A stretch of 64,000 bases of DNA from JACCZX01 sp963729165 (GTDB lineage Bacteria > Pseudomonadota > Gammaproteobacteria > Burkholderiales > Burkholderiaceae_F), in NCBI GenBank assembly GCA_963729165.1, contig CAVSMM010000016.1, positions 88,532 to 152,531 on the forward strand. Reading direction: 5' to 3'. The notes beneath the pieces are model-generated. The model ran no database searches. It saw only the letters and a list, made by a program, of their open reading frames with translations, and had not been told where the DNA came from. Below, piece by piece: positions 47,965-57,152 of the stretch; positions within the stretch are counted from its first letter, which is position 1; every line of letters begins with the position of its first letter. A program made the position numbers and the translations under genes.

Positions 47965-48139
47965 TTCGTAGCATTTCTCGTTCGGTCCAACCCGCACATA
48001 CTCGCGACTCAACCAGCCTTCAAGTCGCAGAGCTAGGGCATCTGCTCCGTCAAACGTTTCTCATCTGTTGATGCCCTTAACGTTCAGTGCATCCATCGAT
48101 AGCAGCGCGACTCAGCGCAACTCCAGAGCCCTCGCATCT

Positions 48140-50018
48140 TCAATGCCGAGTTCCATTGCCGGCCAACGCACTGCGCAACTCGGCCGCATCGACGGGTTTC
48201 ACCAAATGCACGTCGATTCCAGCGGCGCGCGATTTCTGCTTGTCTGCTTCCTGTCCCCAGCCCGTTACTGCAACGATCTTTATCCGCTGATTCGACTTCA
48301 TCGCACGAAGCCGGCGCGCAACTTCATAGCCATCGATACCGGGCAGGCCGATATCAAGCAAGACCACGTTGGGCTTAAACGCACACACGCTCTCCAATGC
48401 TTCCACTCCGGTGCCGACCACGCATGTTTCATATCCGAGAGAGGTCATCAGCATATTCAGTGTTGTGGCGGCGTCGACATTGTCCTCGACGATCAGGATC
48501 CGCAGGTGTTCCGGCAGCTTCACGCGCGGCGCAACGTTGGGCGATGCAGCACTCACCTGCGCGGCCCTAGGCATGCGGAAAGTAAACGCACTGCCCTTAC
48601 TTGGACCTTCGCTTTCAGCCACCAGCGCGCCACCGTGCATCTCCGCGATCTTGCGCGACAGCGCGAGACCGACCCCCAAGCCTGCACCGATCCGTTCGAT
48701 AACCGGGCTTTGCTGCACGAACATCTCGAAAATCTCGTCCAAAGCAGCTCGTTCGATGCCACGACCGCTGTCCTTGACTTCGGCTTCGGCGTTTTTGCCA
48801 ACTGCTCGCGTGCTGACTGAGATACGACCACCAGGCGGTGTGTACTTGCACGCGTTCGTCAAAAGATTGGAAAACAACTGCGACAGGCGATGAGCATCGC
48901 CTTCCACCAGTAATGTCTCAGCCGCAAGATTGAGCTCCAGCTGATGGTGCTTACACAGCTCATCGAGGGCGATTGTTTTCGTGGCTTGCTTGGCGATTTC
49001 AGATAGGTCTACGAGCTTCCGCTCAACCACCATTTCTCCACGCGTAAGGCGAGTTATGTCCAGCATGTCATCAGCGATGCGGCGCAGATGCGAGGTCTGC
49101 CGTCGAATGACCTCGTACATCTGGTCGCGCTCGGGCGCGCTCTTGGGTAAGCTCGCAATGACCTGTACGGCTGTCTGAATCGGCGCCAGCGGATTGCGAA
49201 ATTTCGTGGGCGAGTACAGCGATGAACTCGTTGACGTTGCGGGCCGCCGCTTCCAGCGCCTGAATGTGCCGGCGATCAGACAAGTCCTGCGTGACTTTGG
49301 CAAAGCCACGCAATTGCCCGGCCGAGTCGAAAAGCGCCGTCACAATGGATCGAGCCCAGAAACGCGAGCCGTCCTTTTTTAGGCGCCATCCTTCACCCTC
49401 AAAGCGACCATGACTCCGCGCAGTCGCAAGTTCCTCCCACGGCTTATGCGCTTGCATGTCTTCGTCCGAAAAGAAACGGGAGAAGTGCCTTCCGATTACC
49501 TCGGCTGCGGTGTAGCCGATGATGCGTTGCGCGCCCGTGTTCCAACTTGAAATGAGCCCCTGCGAATCCAGCATGAAAATTGCGTAGTCTTGAACGCCTT
49601 CCACCAGCAGACGAAAGCGCTCTTCGCTCTGCTGAAGCGTCTCTTCATGCGCCTTGCGCTCGGTAAGGTCGCGTGTGACCTTCGAAAAGCCGACGAGCTT
49701 CCCGCCGTTGTCACGAACGGCGGTAATGACAACGTTGGCCCAAAAACGCGAGCCGTCTTTGCGTAGGCGCCATCCCTCGTCTTCGAAGCGCCCCTCGGCA
49801 GCCGCGATGGTCAACTCGTATGTCGGCCAACCGCGTTCGATGGCATCGTGCGTGTAAAAGACGGAAAAATGGCGGCCTAGGATCTCCTCCTGTCGGTAAC
49901 CCTTTATGGTCTCGGCGCCGGTGTTCCAAGTGAGAACGTTTCCATTGGGGTCAAGCACAAACAGCGCGTAGTCGCGTGTCTGCTCGACTGCGAGCTCGAT
50001 CAGCTTAGATCTGTCCAC
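48140..50018 (-). CDS. PAS-PAS hybrid sensor histidine kinase with receiver (frameshifted)
   Basis: Order: PAS 1 (YALFVLDPNGNVLTWNTGAE, about 12-125), PAS 2 (YAIFMLDSQGLISSWNTGAQ, about 140-250), HisKA with AHEIRNPLAPIQTAV, HATPase (LLTNACKYTPPGG N-box, VKDSGRGIE G-box, GLGVGLALSRKI), then a C-terminal receiver (IVEDNVDAATTLNML, LLDIGLPGIDG, HLVKPVD). There is no membrane helix, so it is cytoplasmic. The frame breaks near 49200, where one extra T separates HEI from RNP. Total is about 625 residues. The PAS 'YALFVLDPNG..WN.GAE' type is common in light, redox or gas sensors, but no cofactor site is certain. No separate regulator lies next to it. Confidence 0.9.
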
Positions 50019-50295
50019 AAAGCTTGCGCCTCACTTCAGAGTACTGCGGCCTGCGCCGCCGACTGGACAAGTGGACGCCGGTTCGAGCAACTTCTTTGGA
50101 CGGAAAGCAAATAGGAGGCCCGGTTTCACTGGCCGGCGGATTCTCACCAAGTAGGTCGCTGGGGATTCGCAGTGAATGGCCGCGAGCAAGATTTGGAAAA
50201 CACATAACTGTTCTTTAGCGGCGCGGATTTTGCTGCTGTCCGATCATGAGTCTCCATCAGGAAAAAGTTAGTAACCCTTGGACAGGAGTTGAGGC

Positions 50296-51357
50296 ATGAG
50301 CCATGGATCGCAGCACTATGCGTACGCATCCGAAGGAGCAGGTTCGATCGTAGGTCGGGGCGGCACGCCAGCGATGCGGCATGTCGCTTTCGCAAAGGAG
50401 GTAACGTTCGCCGGGCACGACAGCAATCCTGTGACCCTCGATGCCGGCCTTTATAAGGTCGAGGCGTCTGATGCCGAGCGGATCATGCTCGTATCGGATG
50501 CCGGAGCTTCCGTCGAAGTGCCGGCGGCCAGGGACTGGCACGATCAGCCTTTCGATCAACCCGTCGCGTTGGATCTCGAAGGGGAACAGGGCCACTCAAT
50601 CGCTCTACTACTTCCGGGCGGACTGGCCCTTCACGCAACGGGCTCATATGGCCAGGTGCGGTCATCCCCCGCAGCGCGTCCCTTGAGGGACTTCCACGAC
50701 AAGATCTTCAACTTTCACAAGTTGAAGATAGCCGACCGCTTAAGTGTGGCCCTTTGGTCACTGAACTGGGGCAAGATCGTTCCAGCTACGCCGGTAGCTC
50801 CCTTCGTTCCCGCAAGTTTTCCGCCGAACCTGGTGTCGACAAGAGTGGTTACCTGTCATGTACCCCCGGCAGGCAGCTACGGACCGGGCGGGCCGGGGAC
50901 CGCTTCGGGGGTGCCGCCTTTTAACCCCGGCGACATCATCAACCGTGGCCCGTTCAAGGGCTACTACGTCTCGACCACGAACGTGACGGCAACATTCTCG
51001 GCCGGTGTGAACTTGCCGGGCAAGGCAGTCGAGTTGTTGGTCACGGCGCATGTTGCGAGCCTCGGCATACCCACGATCCTGTCGATGACGTGGCGGGACA
51101 CCTATCGCCTCATCGCCGGCGCCAACGGTCCCATCACCTTCCCGGGCGTGATTCTCGCCACCGGTCGTACTCCCACCAGCGCGCCGCCTGGCGGGACGAC
51201 TTGGGCGGCGAAGGTGCAGGAGGCTCTCTATTCCTCGTCCGGCCGTGGGGTGCCGACCGTCTTCGAGCTTCGCGTCGATGGAGTCACCCTAGCGGAGGAG
51301 ACTTTCTATTACTTCGCAAGCTACGCAGGTGGCCCGCCGCCTGAAATTCGGCCCTGA
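50296..51357 (+). CDS. Unrecognised 353-residue protein
   Basis: The open frame is intact, starts at ATG 50296 and ends at 51357. Visible parts are a beta-rich N-terminal half (residues 1-115, for example VTLDAGLYKVEASDAERIML, ALDLEGEQGHSIALLL), a Pro/Gly-rich middle (YGPGGPGTASGVPPFNPGD), and a C-terminal half with several beta-type segments (GYYVSTTNVTATFSAGVNL, FELRVDGVTLAEETFYYFA). There is no signal peptide and no membrane helix. Composition is less biased than that of its neighbours. I know no family for it, and the flanking genes face away on one side and convergently on the other, so context is uninformative. Confidence 0.65.
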   Translation: MSHGSQHYAYASEGAGSIVGRGGTPAMRHVAFAKEVTFAGHDSNPVTLDAGLYKVEASDAERIMLVSDAGASVEVPAARDWHDQPFDQPVALDLEGEQGHSIALLLPGGLALHATGSYGQVRSSPAARPLRDFHDKIFNFHKLKIADRLSVALWSLNWGKIVPATPVAPFVPASFPPNLVSTRVVTCHVPPAGSYGPGGPGTASGVPPFNPGDIINRGPFKGYYVSTTNVTATFSAGVNLPGKAVELLVTAHVASLGIPTILSMTWRDTYRLIAGANGPITFPGVILATGRTPTSAPPGGTTWAAKVQEALYSSSGRGVPTVFELRVDGVTLAEETFYYFASYAGGPPPEIRP

Positions 51358-51396
51358 GCCACCGACGGCGGCAATTGAACAGCGAATGCGCCCTGT

Positions 51397-52887
51397 TTAA
51401 GCAGAGTACCTGTCCAAATACTTTGCAAGTCGTCGTTTGCGCGCGGTGCTCTGCGAGCTGAGGTAACGAACGACTCCGAAAATCGGTCGCTCCGGTCCCC
51501 ACGGCCGGTCATACCGGCCGAACGTCCACAGATAACCGGCATAAGAGTTGGGATTACGCCCGTCGACGGAGTACTTGTTCATCAAATGAGTCATCGTCTT
51601 CAGCGCATCGCGCGGATGAGCGGACCATTCAAGAATTTTCTTCGCCCACAGCATCCGCATGCTGTTATGGAACCATCCGTCGCGCACCAATTGCGTATGC
51701 GCAGCGTTCCATACTGCGTCATGCGTTTGCGCGTCCTCGAATTGCTGCAGTGAATAGGTATGTGGCCTCGCGTCGTTTGCGTGTTTTTCTAGCGACGCCT
51801 GTGCCCAGTTGGGAATAGCTTCGTAACTGTCGTAGCTGTCCGGGCACTTGGCGCACAGGTTGTAGCTCAGCTCCCGCCACGTGATGAGCTCGTCCAGAAA
51901 TGCTTCGGAAGCTGCGCTCATTCCCCACCATCCGCTGCGCTTACCGTGCGATTTTGAAGCGACATTCGCCGGCGACCAATTTTCTTTGCGCCTGATGCGC
52001 GCGAAGATTTCGTGAACGGAGATGTGCCCGAAGTGCAGATAGGGCGACAAGCCGCTCGTACCTGCTAGATCAGGGTCGCCGCGGTCGTCTGGATAGGACG
52101 CTAGACCCTTGCGCATGAACCGAGTGAGTCGCAAGCGAGCGACGTCGGCACCGCCTTTGAATGCCGCCGGACCGACAGAGTGGTCGATCGGTAACGCCGC
52201 AAGCTGTGCAGAACCGCCCGACAGTATTCGGGGTGACGCTGGCGGCCATCGTTTGCGAATGTGAGTCGGCAATGCTCGTAGCTTCTTCAAAGACACCGCA
52301 CGCAGTGGATCGGCCAGCGGTGTGTGGTTCAAATGTGCCGGTAACGTTTTCTGCAGGAAGCGACGGAAGTCAACTGCTCGACCGAATGCCTTGTCCGAAG
52401 CTCGCAGCGGGAGTAAGCCATTGGAGTCGACGACCTCAAAGCGTGACTCAATCTGCTTTTCAGCTGCGGCCACCATTTTCGGCAACATGAAGCAAGGAAA
52501 GTCGTCAGTCACAACGACACATGCACGCGCAGCAAGCGCAGCGAGCAATCCCTTGCCGGCTCCGAGCTCTGTCTCTACGTACGGGTAGTAAGTGACTGGC
52601 GCACCGGCGAATTCGCGCACGTTGGCTGCCATGCCTTGCAGCGCAAATGCGTGGATGCGGTCACTGGCCCAGCCATACCCGCATCGGAGTGCCTCGAGAA
52701 TCAACAGCGGCCGGCCCAGTGTTTCGGCCCACTCGACCGCTCGCTGCAAACTGAAGTTGTAGCGGCGCCGACGGTGCATGATCATCCAGTAGAGAACGTA
52801 CTCACCCGATGGATCAGCGACCCTATCGTTGCGCACATCGATGCGCAGATCTGGCACGCGTTGTTTGACACCGCCAGTTACGGCCAT
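51397..52887 (-). CDS. Class II-type deoxyribodipyrimidine photolyase
   Basis: Uses blue light and FAD to reverse cyclobutane pyrimidine dimers. It starts with YVLYWMIMHRRRRYNFSLQRA (class II N-terminal strand), then VVVTDDFPCFMLPKMV. The FAD-binding C-terminal half has GLSPYLHFGHIS, ELITWRELSYNLC, MRMLWAKKILEWS and SVDGRNPNSYAGYLWTFGRYD, typical of class II enzymes. It is 496 residues and intact. ATG 52887 directly follows the stop of a 40-residue lysine-rich gene, so the two are probably co-translated. Confidence 0.9.
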   Translation of the reverse strand: MAVTGGVKQRVPDLRIDVRNDRVADPSGEYVLYWMIMHRRRRYNFSLQRAVEWAETLGRPLLILEALRCGYGWASDRIHAFALQGMAANVREFAGAPVTYYPYVETELGAGKGLLAALAARACVVVTDDFPCFMLPKMVAAAEKQIESRFEVVDSNGLLPLRASDKAFGRAVDFRRFLQKTLPAHLNHTPLADPLRAVSLKKLRALPTHIRKRWPPASPRILSGGSAQLAALPIDHSVGPAAFKGGADVARLRLTRFMRKGLASYPDDRGDPDLAGTSGLSPYLHFGHISVHEIFARIRRKENWSPANVASKSHGKRSGWWGMSAASEAFLDELITWRELSYNLCAKCPDSYDSYEAIPNWAQASLEKHANDARPHTYSLQQFEDAQTHDAVWNAAHTQLVRDGWFHNSMRMLWAKKILEWSAHPRDALKTMTHLMNKYSVDGRNPNSYAGYLWTFGRYDRPWGPERPIFGVVRYLSSQSTARKRRLAKYLDRYSA

Positions 52888-53010
52888 CTACTTCTTTGGC
52901 TTACAGCTTCCCTTTGCACCAGGTTTCTTGCCCGGGGTCGGTTCATAGCCAGGCCAACAGCGACTTGTCTTCTTGGTCGACGACTTGTTGGACTTCTTCT
53001 TTGTTGCCAT
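52888..53010 (-). CDS. 40-residue lysine-rich CWPGYEP-type protein
   Basis: ATG 53010 begins MATKKKSNKSS, and the frame continues through RCWPGYEPTPGKKPGAKGS and stops at TAG 52888-52890, directly against the photolyase ATG. The W-G-Y-x-P-x-P-G-K-K-P pattern followed by a Cys occurs, as I recall, in many tiny phage and bacterial proteins of unknown role. The highly basic N-terminus could bind nucleic acid; two Cys flank the motif. Being coupled to photolyase makes a role in DNA repair conceivable, but this is only inference. Confidence 0.65.
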   Translation of the reverse strand: MATKKKSNKSSTKKTSRCWPGYEPTPGKKPGAKGSCKPKK

Positions 53011-53040
53011 TTTCACCGCTCCATCCTAAAACTGATTGGC

Positions 53041-53074
53041 GAAAAGCCGCTTCGCTTATAGGAAGCGGCTTGTC
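53041..53074 (-). terminator. Hairpin terminator after DUF378 gene
   Basis: Ten-base-pair stem AAGCCGCTTC/GAAGCGGCTT with a loop of eight bases; on the minus strand it is followed by a run of four T. It lies 15 bases after the DUF378 stop and upstream of the lysine-rich gene. Confidence 0.75.
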
Positions 53075-53088
53075 TTCGTGCGTAGGAA

Positions 53089-53310
53089 CTAGCCGGCGGC
53101 CGATCGGTTGCCGATCGAGCGGGTCAACTTGGCAGACATGAACAAAATGCACAGCGCTGACAAACCCACCAATATGTAAACGATTCTTGAAAGCGGCGAC
53201 ATATCACCAAACACTGCGGCCACCAGATCGAAGTTAAAAGCGCCAACCAGCAACCAGTTGAGTCCACCAACAATTAAAAGAATTAATGCAATCCACGTAA
53301 GAGTTTTCAT
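53089..53310 (-). CDS. DUF378 small membrane protein
   Basis: A 73-residue protein, MKTLTWIALILLIVGGLNWLLV, then FNFDLVAAVFGDMSPLSRIVY and a second helix YILVGLSALCILF. This is the DUF378 pattern (two helices). Function is unknown; members are common near stress genes. ATG 53310 is preferred to 53316. Confidence 0.92.
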   Translation of the reverse strand: MKTLTWIALILLIVGGLNWLLVGAFNFDLVAAVFGDMSPLSRIVYILVGLSALCILFMSAKLTRSIGNRSAAG

Positions 53311-53451
53311 ATGCACTCCGTAAATAAAAATTGTGCCGCCGGTGTCAGCAGAACCCGTGCTTGATTAATCCGCGGCAAGATTTCGAAAGTCACAACATTC
53401 AATGTGCTTTAGAAGAGCGTTTGGTGCGTTTACGAGCCCACACCAAAGCTC

Positions 53452-53484
53452 GAGGCGCGGCGATGAATGACATCGCGGCGCCTC
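53452..53484. repeat. Strong hairpin after the fasciclin gene
   Basis: Arms GAGGCGCGGCGATG and CATCGCGGCGCCTC pair at 13 of 14 positions around a 5-base loop. It starts 13 bases after the fasciclin stop on the minus strand. It lacks a T-run, so it may stabilise the mRNA 3' end rather than end transcription. Confidence 0.6.
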
Positions 53485-53496
53485 GCATTCAAGTGA

Positions 53497-53961
53497 TCAC
53501 TTCGGCAAAATCACCGAGTCAATCACATGAATGACGCCGTTGTCGGCGCTGACGTCGGTCTTGATTACGGTCGCGTTATCGACCATGACCTTTCCGCCCT
53601 GCGTACGCACGGTAAAGGCACTGCCTTGTGCCGTCTTGACCGCGCCGGGCTTGACGTCGCTCGCCATCACTTTTCCTGGCACAACGTGATAAGTCAGCAC
53701 GCTGGTGAGCTTGGCCTTGTCCTTCAGCAGCGCTTCAAGCTCCGCTGGCGGAATCTTTGCAAATGCTGCATCAGTAGGTGCAAAAACCGTGAATGGACCC
53801 GGTCCTTTTAGCGTCTCTACGAGTCCGGCTGCCTTTAATGCGGTGGCTAGCGTATTGAACTGCCCCGCGGACACCGCCGTGTCGACGATGTCGGCCGACA
53901 ACGCCGTGGAAGCAGCCGTTGCGAAGGCCAGACCCGCAATTGCTCGACTTAGGTTCTTCAT
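53497..53961 (-). CDS. Fasciclin-domain secreted protein
   Basis: A signal peptide (LSRAIAGLAFATAASTALSA) followed by one FAS1 domain: FNTLATALKAAGLVETLKG, GPFTVFAPTDAAFAKIP, LTSVLTYHVVPGKV, and the closing GVIHVIDSVILPK. It is 154 residues and intact. FAS1 proteins mediate adhesion or matrix contacts; single-domain bacterial ones are often induced by ECF sigma factors. It is divergent from rpoE, which lies 178 bases away. Confidence 0.94.
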   Translation of the reverse strand: MKNLSRAIAGLAFATAASTALSADIVDTAVSAGQFNTLATALKAAGLVETLKGPGPFTVFAPTDAAFAKIPPAELEALLKDKAKLTSVLTYHVVPGKVMASDVKPGAVKTAQGSAFTVRTQGGKVMVDNATVIKTDVSADNGVIHVIDSVILPK

Positions 53962-54139
53962 GACAATCCTTTTCGAAATGGTTAGAAAGGCGGTTACGAC
54001 CGCTGCGATGTGTGACGCGTGCTTGCACGCCGTGTTGCGGTTTTCTTTCGCCGGCGATGCGAAAAAACATTGAACCGCTCGCTGTTCAGCGAGTCACGTT
54101 AAGGAGCAGTCGGCAGACGCCAGGCTTTATGCTCGCGTC

Positions 54140-54724
54140 ATGATGCAAGCAGACTCGGAACTGGTACGTCTCGCTCAGTCCGGCGATCATCTGGCGTTCG
54201 AGGCGCTGGTGGTTAAGTATCAGCGGCGAATCGCGCGTCACGTCGCGCGCTATGTGCCGCTTGCGAGCGACGTAGAAGACGTGGTGCAGGAGGTTTTCAT
54301 TCGCGCGTACCGCGGTTTGCGTTCTTTTCGAGGCGATAGTGCGTTTTACACATGGTTGTACCGAATCGCGACCAACGCCGCTCTCACTTTTCTCAGACGC
54401 GCGCCGCTTGAAGAGCAACTGGAGGAATCGGAAGACGAACGGTCGAACCTATTTGAACCCGGCGTATCGGACGGCGAGACGCCTGAGCGCACATTAATGG
54501 CGCGCCAGATCGCCGATGCTGTGCGGCAAGGCCTCGCTCGAATGCAACCGGAGCTGGTGGATGCGTTAACTTTGTTCGAGGTCGAAGGCAAATCGTATTC
54601 GGACATTGCGCAAATGTTTGATGTGCCGGTCGGAACAGTACGTTCGCGCATATTTCGCGCACGCGAAGCCCTTGCAAAACGCCTCGAGCCGATGCTCGCG
54701 CCGCAACGCGATAGGAGATGGTGA
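54140..54724 (+). CDS. rpoE: ECF sigma factor, RpoE-like
   Basis: A 194-residue group IV sigma factor. Region 2 has DHLAFEALVVKYQRRIARH and DVEDVVQEVFIRAYRGLRSF, then FYTWLYRIATNAALTFLR. Region 4 has EGKSYSDIAQMFDVPVGTVRSRIFRAREAL, the helix-turn-helix. It resembles RpoE of proteobacteria, though the anti-sigma partner downstream is unusually small. ATG 54140 is preceded by a second possible ATG at 54143. The adjacent anti-sigma gene starts two bases after its stop. Confidence 0.93.
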   Translation: MMQADSELVRLAQSGDHLAFEALVVKYQRRIARHVARYVPLASDVEDVVQEVFIRAYRGLRSFRGDSAFYTWLYRIATNAALTFLRRAPLEEQLEESEDERSNLFEPGVSDGETPERTLMARQIADAVRQGLARMQPELVDALTLFEVEGKSYSDIAQMFDVPVGTVRSRIFRAREALAKRLEPMLAPQRDRRW

Positions 54725-54725
54725 G

Positions 54726-54962
54726 ATGTCGCAGAAAGTATCGCTGCTGCTCGATAGTCAACTCGATGGCGAAGACGTCGCGCGAGTGCTGAAGGACCTC
54801 GGCGCCGACGACGTACTTCGCGACCGCTTCACTATTTATGGGCTGGTCGGAGACGCGATGCGCGGCGTTAATGTGCCTGATGACGGATTCAGCAAGCGAA
54901 TCTTTGCGCGGTTGCGCCGTGAAGGCGTGCAAATGGAAAACGGGTACGACCCGCTTGCGTAG
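54726..54962 (+). CDS. RseA N-terminal-type anti-sigma factor, no membrane segment
   Basis: A 78-residue protein starting MSQKVSLLLDSQLDGEDVARV, then DRFTIYGLVGDAMRGV and FSKRIFARLRREG, which match the sigma-binding N-terminal domain of RseA (PF03872). Ordinary RseA has about 190-210 residues with a membrane helix and a periplasmic domain cut by DegS. Here the gene stops at 54962 and the next ATG is an unrelated membrane protein. I found no shifted frame supplying a helix in the 17 bases between them. It is probably a soluble anti-sigma with a different release mechanism. Confidence 0.85.
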   Translation: MSQKVSLLLDSQLDGEDVARVLKDLGADDVLRDRFTIYGLVGDAMRGVNVPDDGFSKRIFARLRREGVQMENGYDPLA

Positions 54963-54979
54963 GGTTCAATTCCGCCGTT

Positions 54980-55636
54980 ATGCGCTTTGCTAGCTTCGTG
55001 ATACTTGTCTTGTTGTCCCTTGCGGTTGCCGCGTACGCCGCCGGCGTCTATGGGTTCATGCCTCTAGGCACCCTCGTGCATCCAGACTTGCGTGCGACGT
55101 TTGAAGCGCATCCAATCGGCATCTACACGCACGTCTTCGCTTCATTGGTCGCGCTCACGCTAGGCCCGTTCCAGTTTTCTTCGCGTTTACGTGCTTCGCA
55201 GATCCAACTCCACCGGTGGGCTGGACGCGCCTATCTTGGTGTAGGTGTATTGCTCGGTGGACTAGCGGGCCTGTACATGTCGTTCCATGCTTTCGGTGGT
55301 GTCGCCGCGCGCGTTGGCTTTGGCTGTCTAGCACTTGCCTGGCTGTTTACTGGTCTTTGCGCTTTCTTGGCAATCCGTAGGCGTGACGTAGCGACCCATC
55401 GTCGCTGGATGGTGCGCAACTTCGCGCTCACGTTTGCGGCCGTAATGCTTCGGCTGTACCTACCAGCCTCCATGATCACCGGCGCAGATTTCGGACTGGC
55501 GTATGCGGTCATTGCTTGGCTTTGTTGGGTGCCAAACCTAGTCGTAGCTGAGGTGCTTTTCAACCGGACGCGTAACCCTTCGCTGCGGCCGGCGTTCGCC
55601 GGCAAGACGGCGCCTGCCAGTGGCGTCACTCGGTAA
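54980..55636 (+). CDS. DUF2306 multi-pass membrane protein
   Basis: A 218-residue protein with an N-terminal helix and about six further hydrophobic segments. HPIGIYTHVFASLVALTLGPFQF, LHRWAGRAYLGVGVLLGGL and THRRWMVRNFALTFAAVMLR are the DUF2306 signature regions, with several conserved His that could bind heme or metal. It lies 17 bases after the anti-sigma gene, so the three probably form one operon controlled by the sigma factor. Confidence 0.9.
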   Translation: MRFASFVILVLLSLAVAAYAAGVYGFMPLGTLVHPDLRATFEAHPIGIYTHVFASLVALTLGPFQFSSRLRASQIQLHRWAGRAYLGVGVLLGGLAGLYMSFHAFGGVAARVGFGCLALAWLFTGLCAFLAIRRRDVATHRRWMVRNFALTFAAVMLRLYLPASMITGADFGLAYAVIAWLCWVPNLVVAEVLFNRTRNPSLRPAFAGKTAPASGVTR

Positions 55637-55994
55637 CGCTACTTCCACGATTTGGACGTCCGCTTTAAGACTGCGTCGATGGCCGCAATGGTTCGTTAGC
55701 TGCATCGAGGTTGTCCGCTCTCGGCCACAAGCGGTCAGTCGCGGTTGGTGCTTGATTGATCTGAAAGCGGACGAGTACGGGATCTCGCGCGCGAAGCTTC
55801 CTTTTCCGAGCCGGTAACCTCGATACTGACGCGACCAAACGCGGCCTGCTGTATCGACACGCGCCGGCGCATCGCCGTCCGCGCCCATCCTCAGCCAGCC
55901 GCAACCATACTGCAATCTAGGGGCTTGGTCAGCGTCGCCGCTTGCGACTGCCCGCCTCAAGCGCACAATCGCCCGATCATTCCGCTCGAGAGTC
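55637..55994. other. Intergenic region with short repeats upstream of triad B
   Basis: 358 bases with no supported gene. It holds a GTCCGCTTT block (55657-55668) and its inverted match AAAGCGGAC (about 55764-55772), with a smaller hairpin (CCGCT..AGCGG) between them. The same GTCCGCTTT core recurs at 965, 59853 and 63973. The promoter of triad B must lie in or near this stretch. Confidence 0.55.
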
Positions 55995-57146
55995 GTGTTG
56001 CTTCCGAACGTTCGCGCACCAGTTGCTCGCAGAGTTGTCGACTATGCCGCGCGCGTGGTGCGCGCCCTTGGCGGAGGCAGGCTGGTTGCCGTGGCGCTCG
56101 TGACGCTGCTGTTGTCCATGGGGCCGTTGTTCAACTCGGATCTGTTCGGCTTCTTTTCGCCCGCCGAAATTGCGCTCAACTGGTTGGAGCACTTGGTGGA
56201 ACTTGCAGTGCTCGCAGTGGTGCTCACGGTTGCCTATACGCTGCTCGATGAGGCACTACCCCAGCCCACGCCGCTGCGGCTCGCCATCCTTTGCGCAATG
56301 CTGTACGGTCTTTCGGTCGTGCTGACACTGCTGCTGTTCGGTTACTACGCGCACGGTTTCGAACATCTGCCGCCGCCACTGCGCTTGCTTGCCGATTCAC
56401 TGCGCTTTGGCATGCCGGCCGTCTTCCTAGCGCTGATTGCTAATGTGCACCGGCGCGCGCTGCTAGCGGATTCCGCCGCACAAGCGGCGGAGAATTCGCG
56501 CGCGCACCTGGCTCTGGACGAGAGCGAACAGCAGCTCGCGCTATTGCAGGCACAGATCGAGCCACATTTCCTGTTCAACGTGCTCGGCAATGTTCGACGC
56601 CTGTATCACACCCGGCCGCAGGCGGGGTCCGAAGCGATCGCCAGCCTGATGCGTTATCTGCGCGCCGCGCTGCCGCAATTACGCAGCCAGAGTGGGTGTT
56701 TAGGGGATGAGTTCGAATTGGCACGCGCCTACCTGGATCTGTGCAAGGTGCGCATGGGCGCGCGACTGAGCGTCTCGCTCGAAGCCGATCCGGCCTTGCT
56801 CGCGGCCGAGTTTCCGCCGATGCTGCTCATCACACTGGTTGAAAACGCGATCAAGCACGGCGTCGAACCTGCCGCGCGAGGCCACGTATCGGTGAGCGCG
56901 CGCCGCCGCCGCAGAATGCTGGAAGTCTCCGTGCTCGACGATGGCGCGGGTTTTGGTGCCGCCGGCAGCGATGGCACGGGCGTCGGGCTCGCCAACGTGC
57001 AGCGTCAGCTGGCCGCCCGTTACAGAGGCAAGGCACAGCTGATACTTGAAGCACGTGAGCCGCGCGGTGCGATTGCCACGATCTGCATCCCGCTGCAAAC
57101 GACCACGGCATTCTCGCCTGATCGGCGAGAAGCGATCGCCGCTTGA
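55995..57146 (+). CDS. LytS/AlgZ-type sensor histidine kinase of triad B (active)
   Basis: A 383-residue membrane kinase: four hydrophobic helices (about 25-150), a linker rich in Ala/Glu, then QIEPHFLFNVLGNVRRLYH with acceptor His191, N-box VENAIKHGVEPAARG, G-box LDDGAGFG and GVGLANVQRQL. Same architecture as the triad A kinase, but the membrane part differs. GTG at 55995 is the first possible start. Followed by the pseudokinase six bases later. Confidence 0.92.
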   Translation: MLLPNVRAPVARRVVDYAARVVRALGGGRLVAVALVTLLLSMGPLFNSDLFGFFSPAEIALNWLEHLVELAVLAVVLTVAYTLLDEALPQPTPLRLAILCAMLYGLSVVLTLLLFGYYAHGFEHLPPPLRLLADSLRFGMPAVFLALIANVHRRALLADSAAQAAENSRAHLALDESEQQLALLQAQIEPHFLFNVLGNVRRLYHTRPQAGSEAIASLMRYLRAALPQLRSQSGCLGDEFELARAYLDLCKVRMGARLSVSLEADPALLAAEFPPMLLITLVENAIKHGVEPAARGHVSVSARRRRRMLEVSVLDDGAGFGAAGSDGTGVGLANVQRQLAARYRGKAQLILEAREPRGAIATICIPLQTTTAFSPDRREAIAA

Positions 57147-57152
57147 AGCCAC

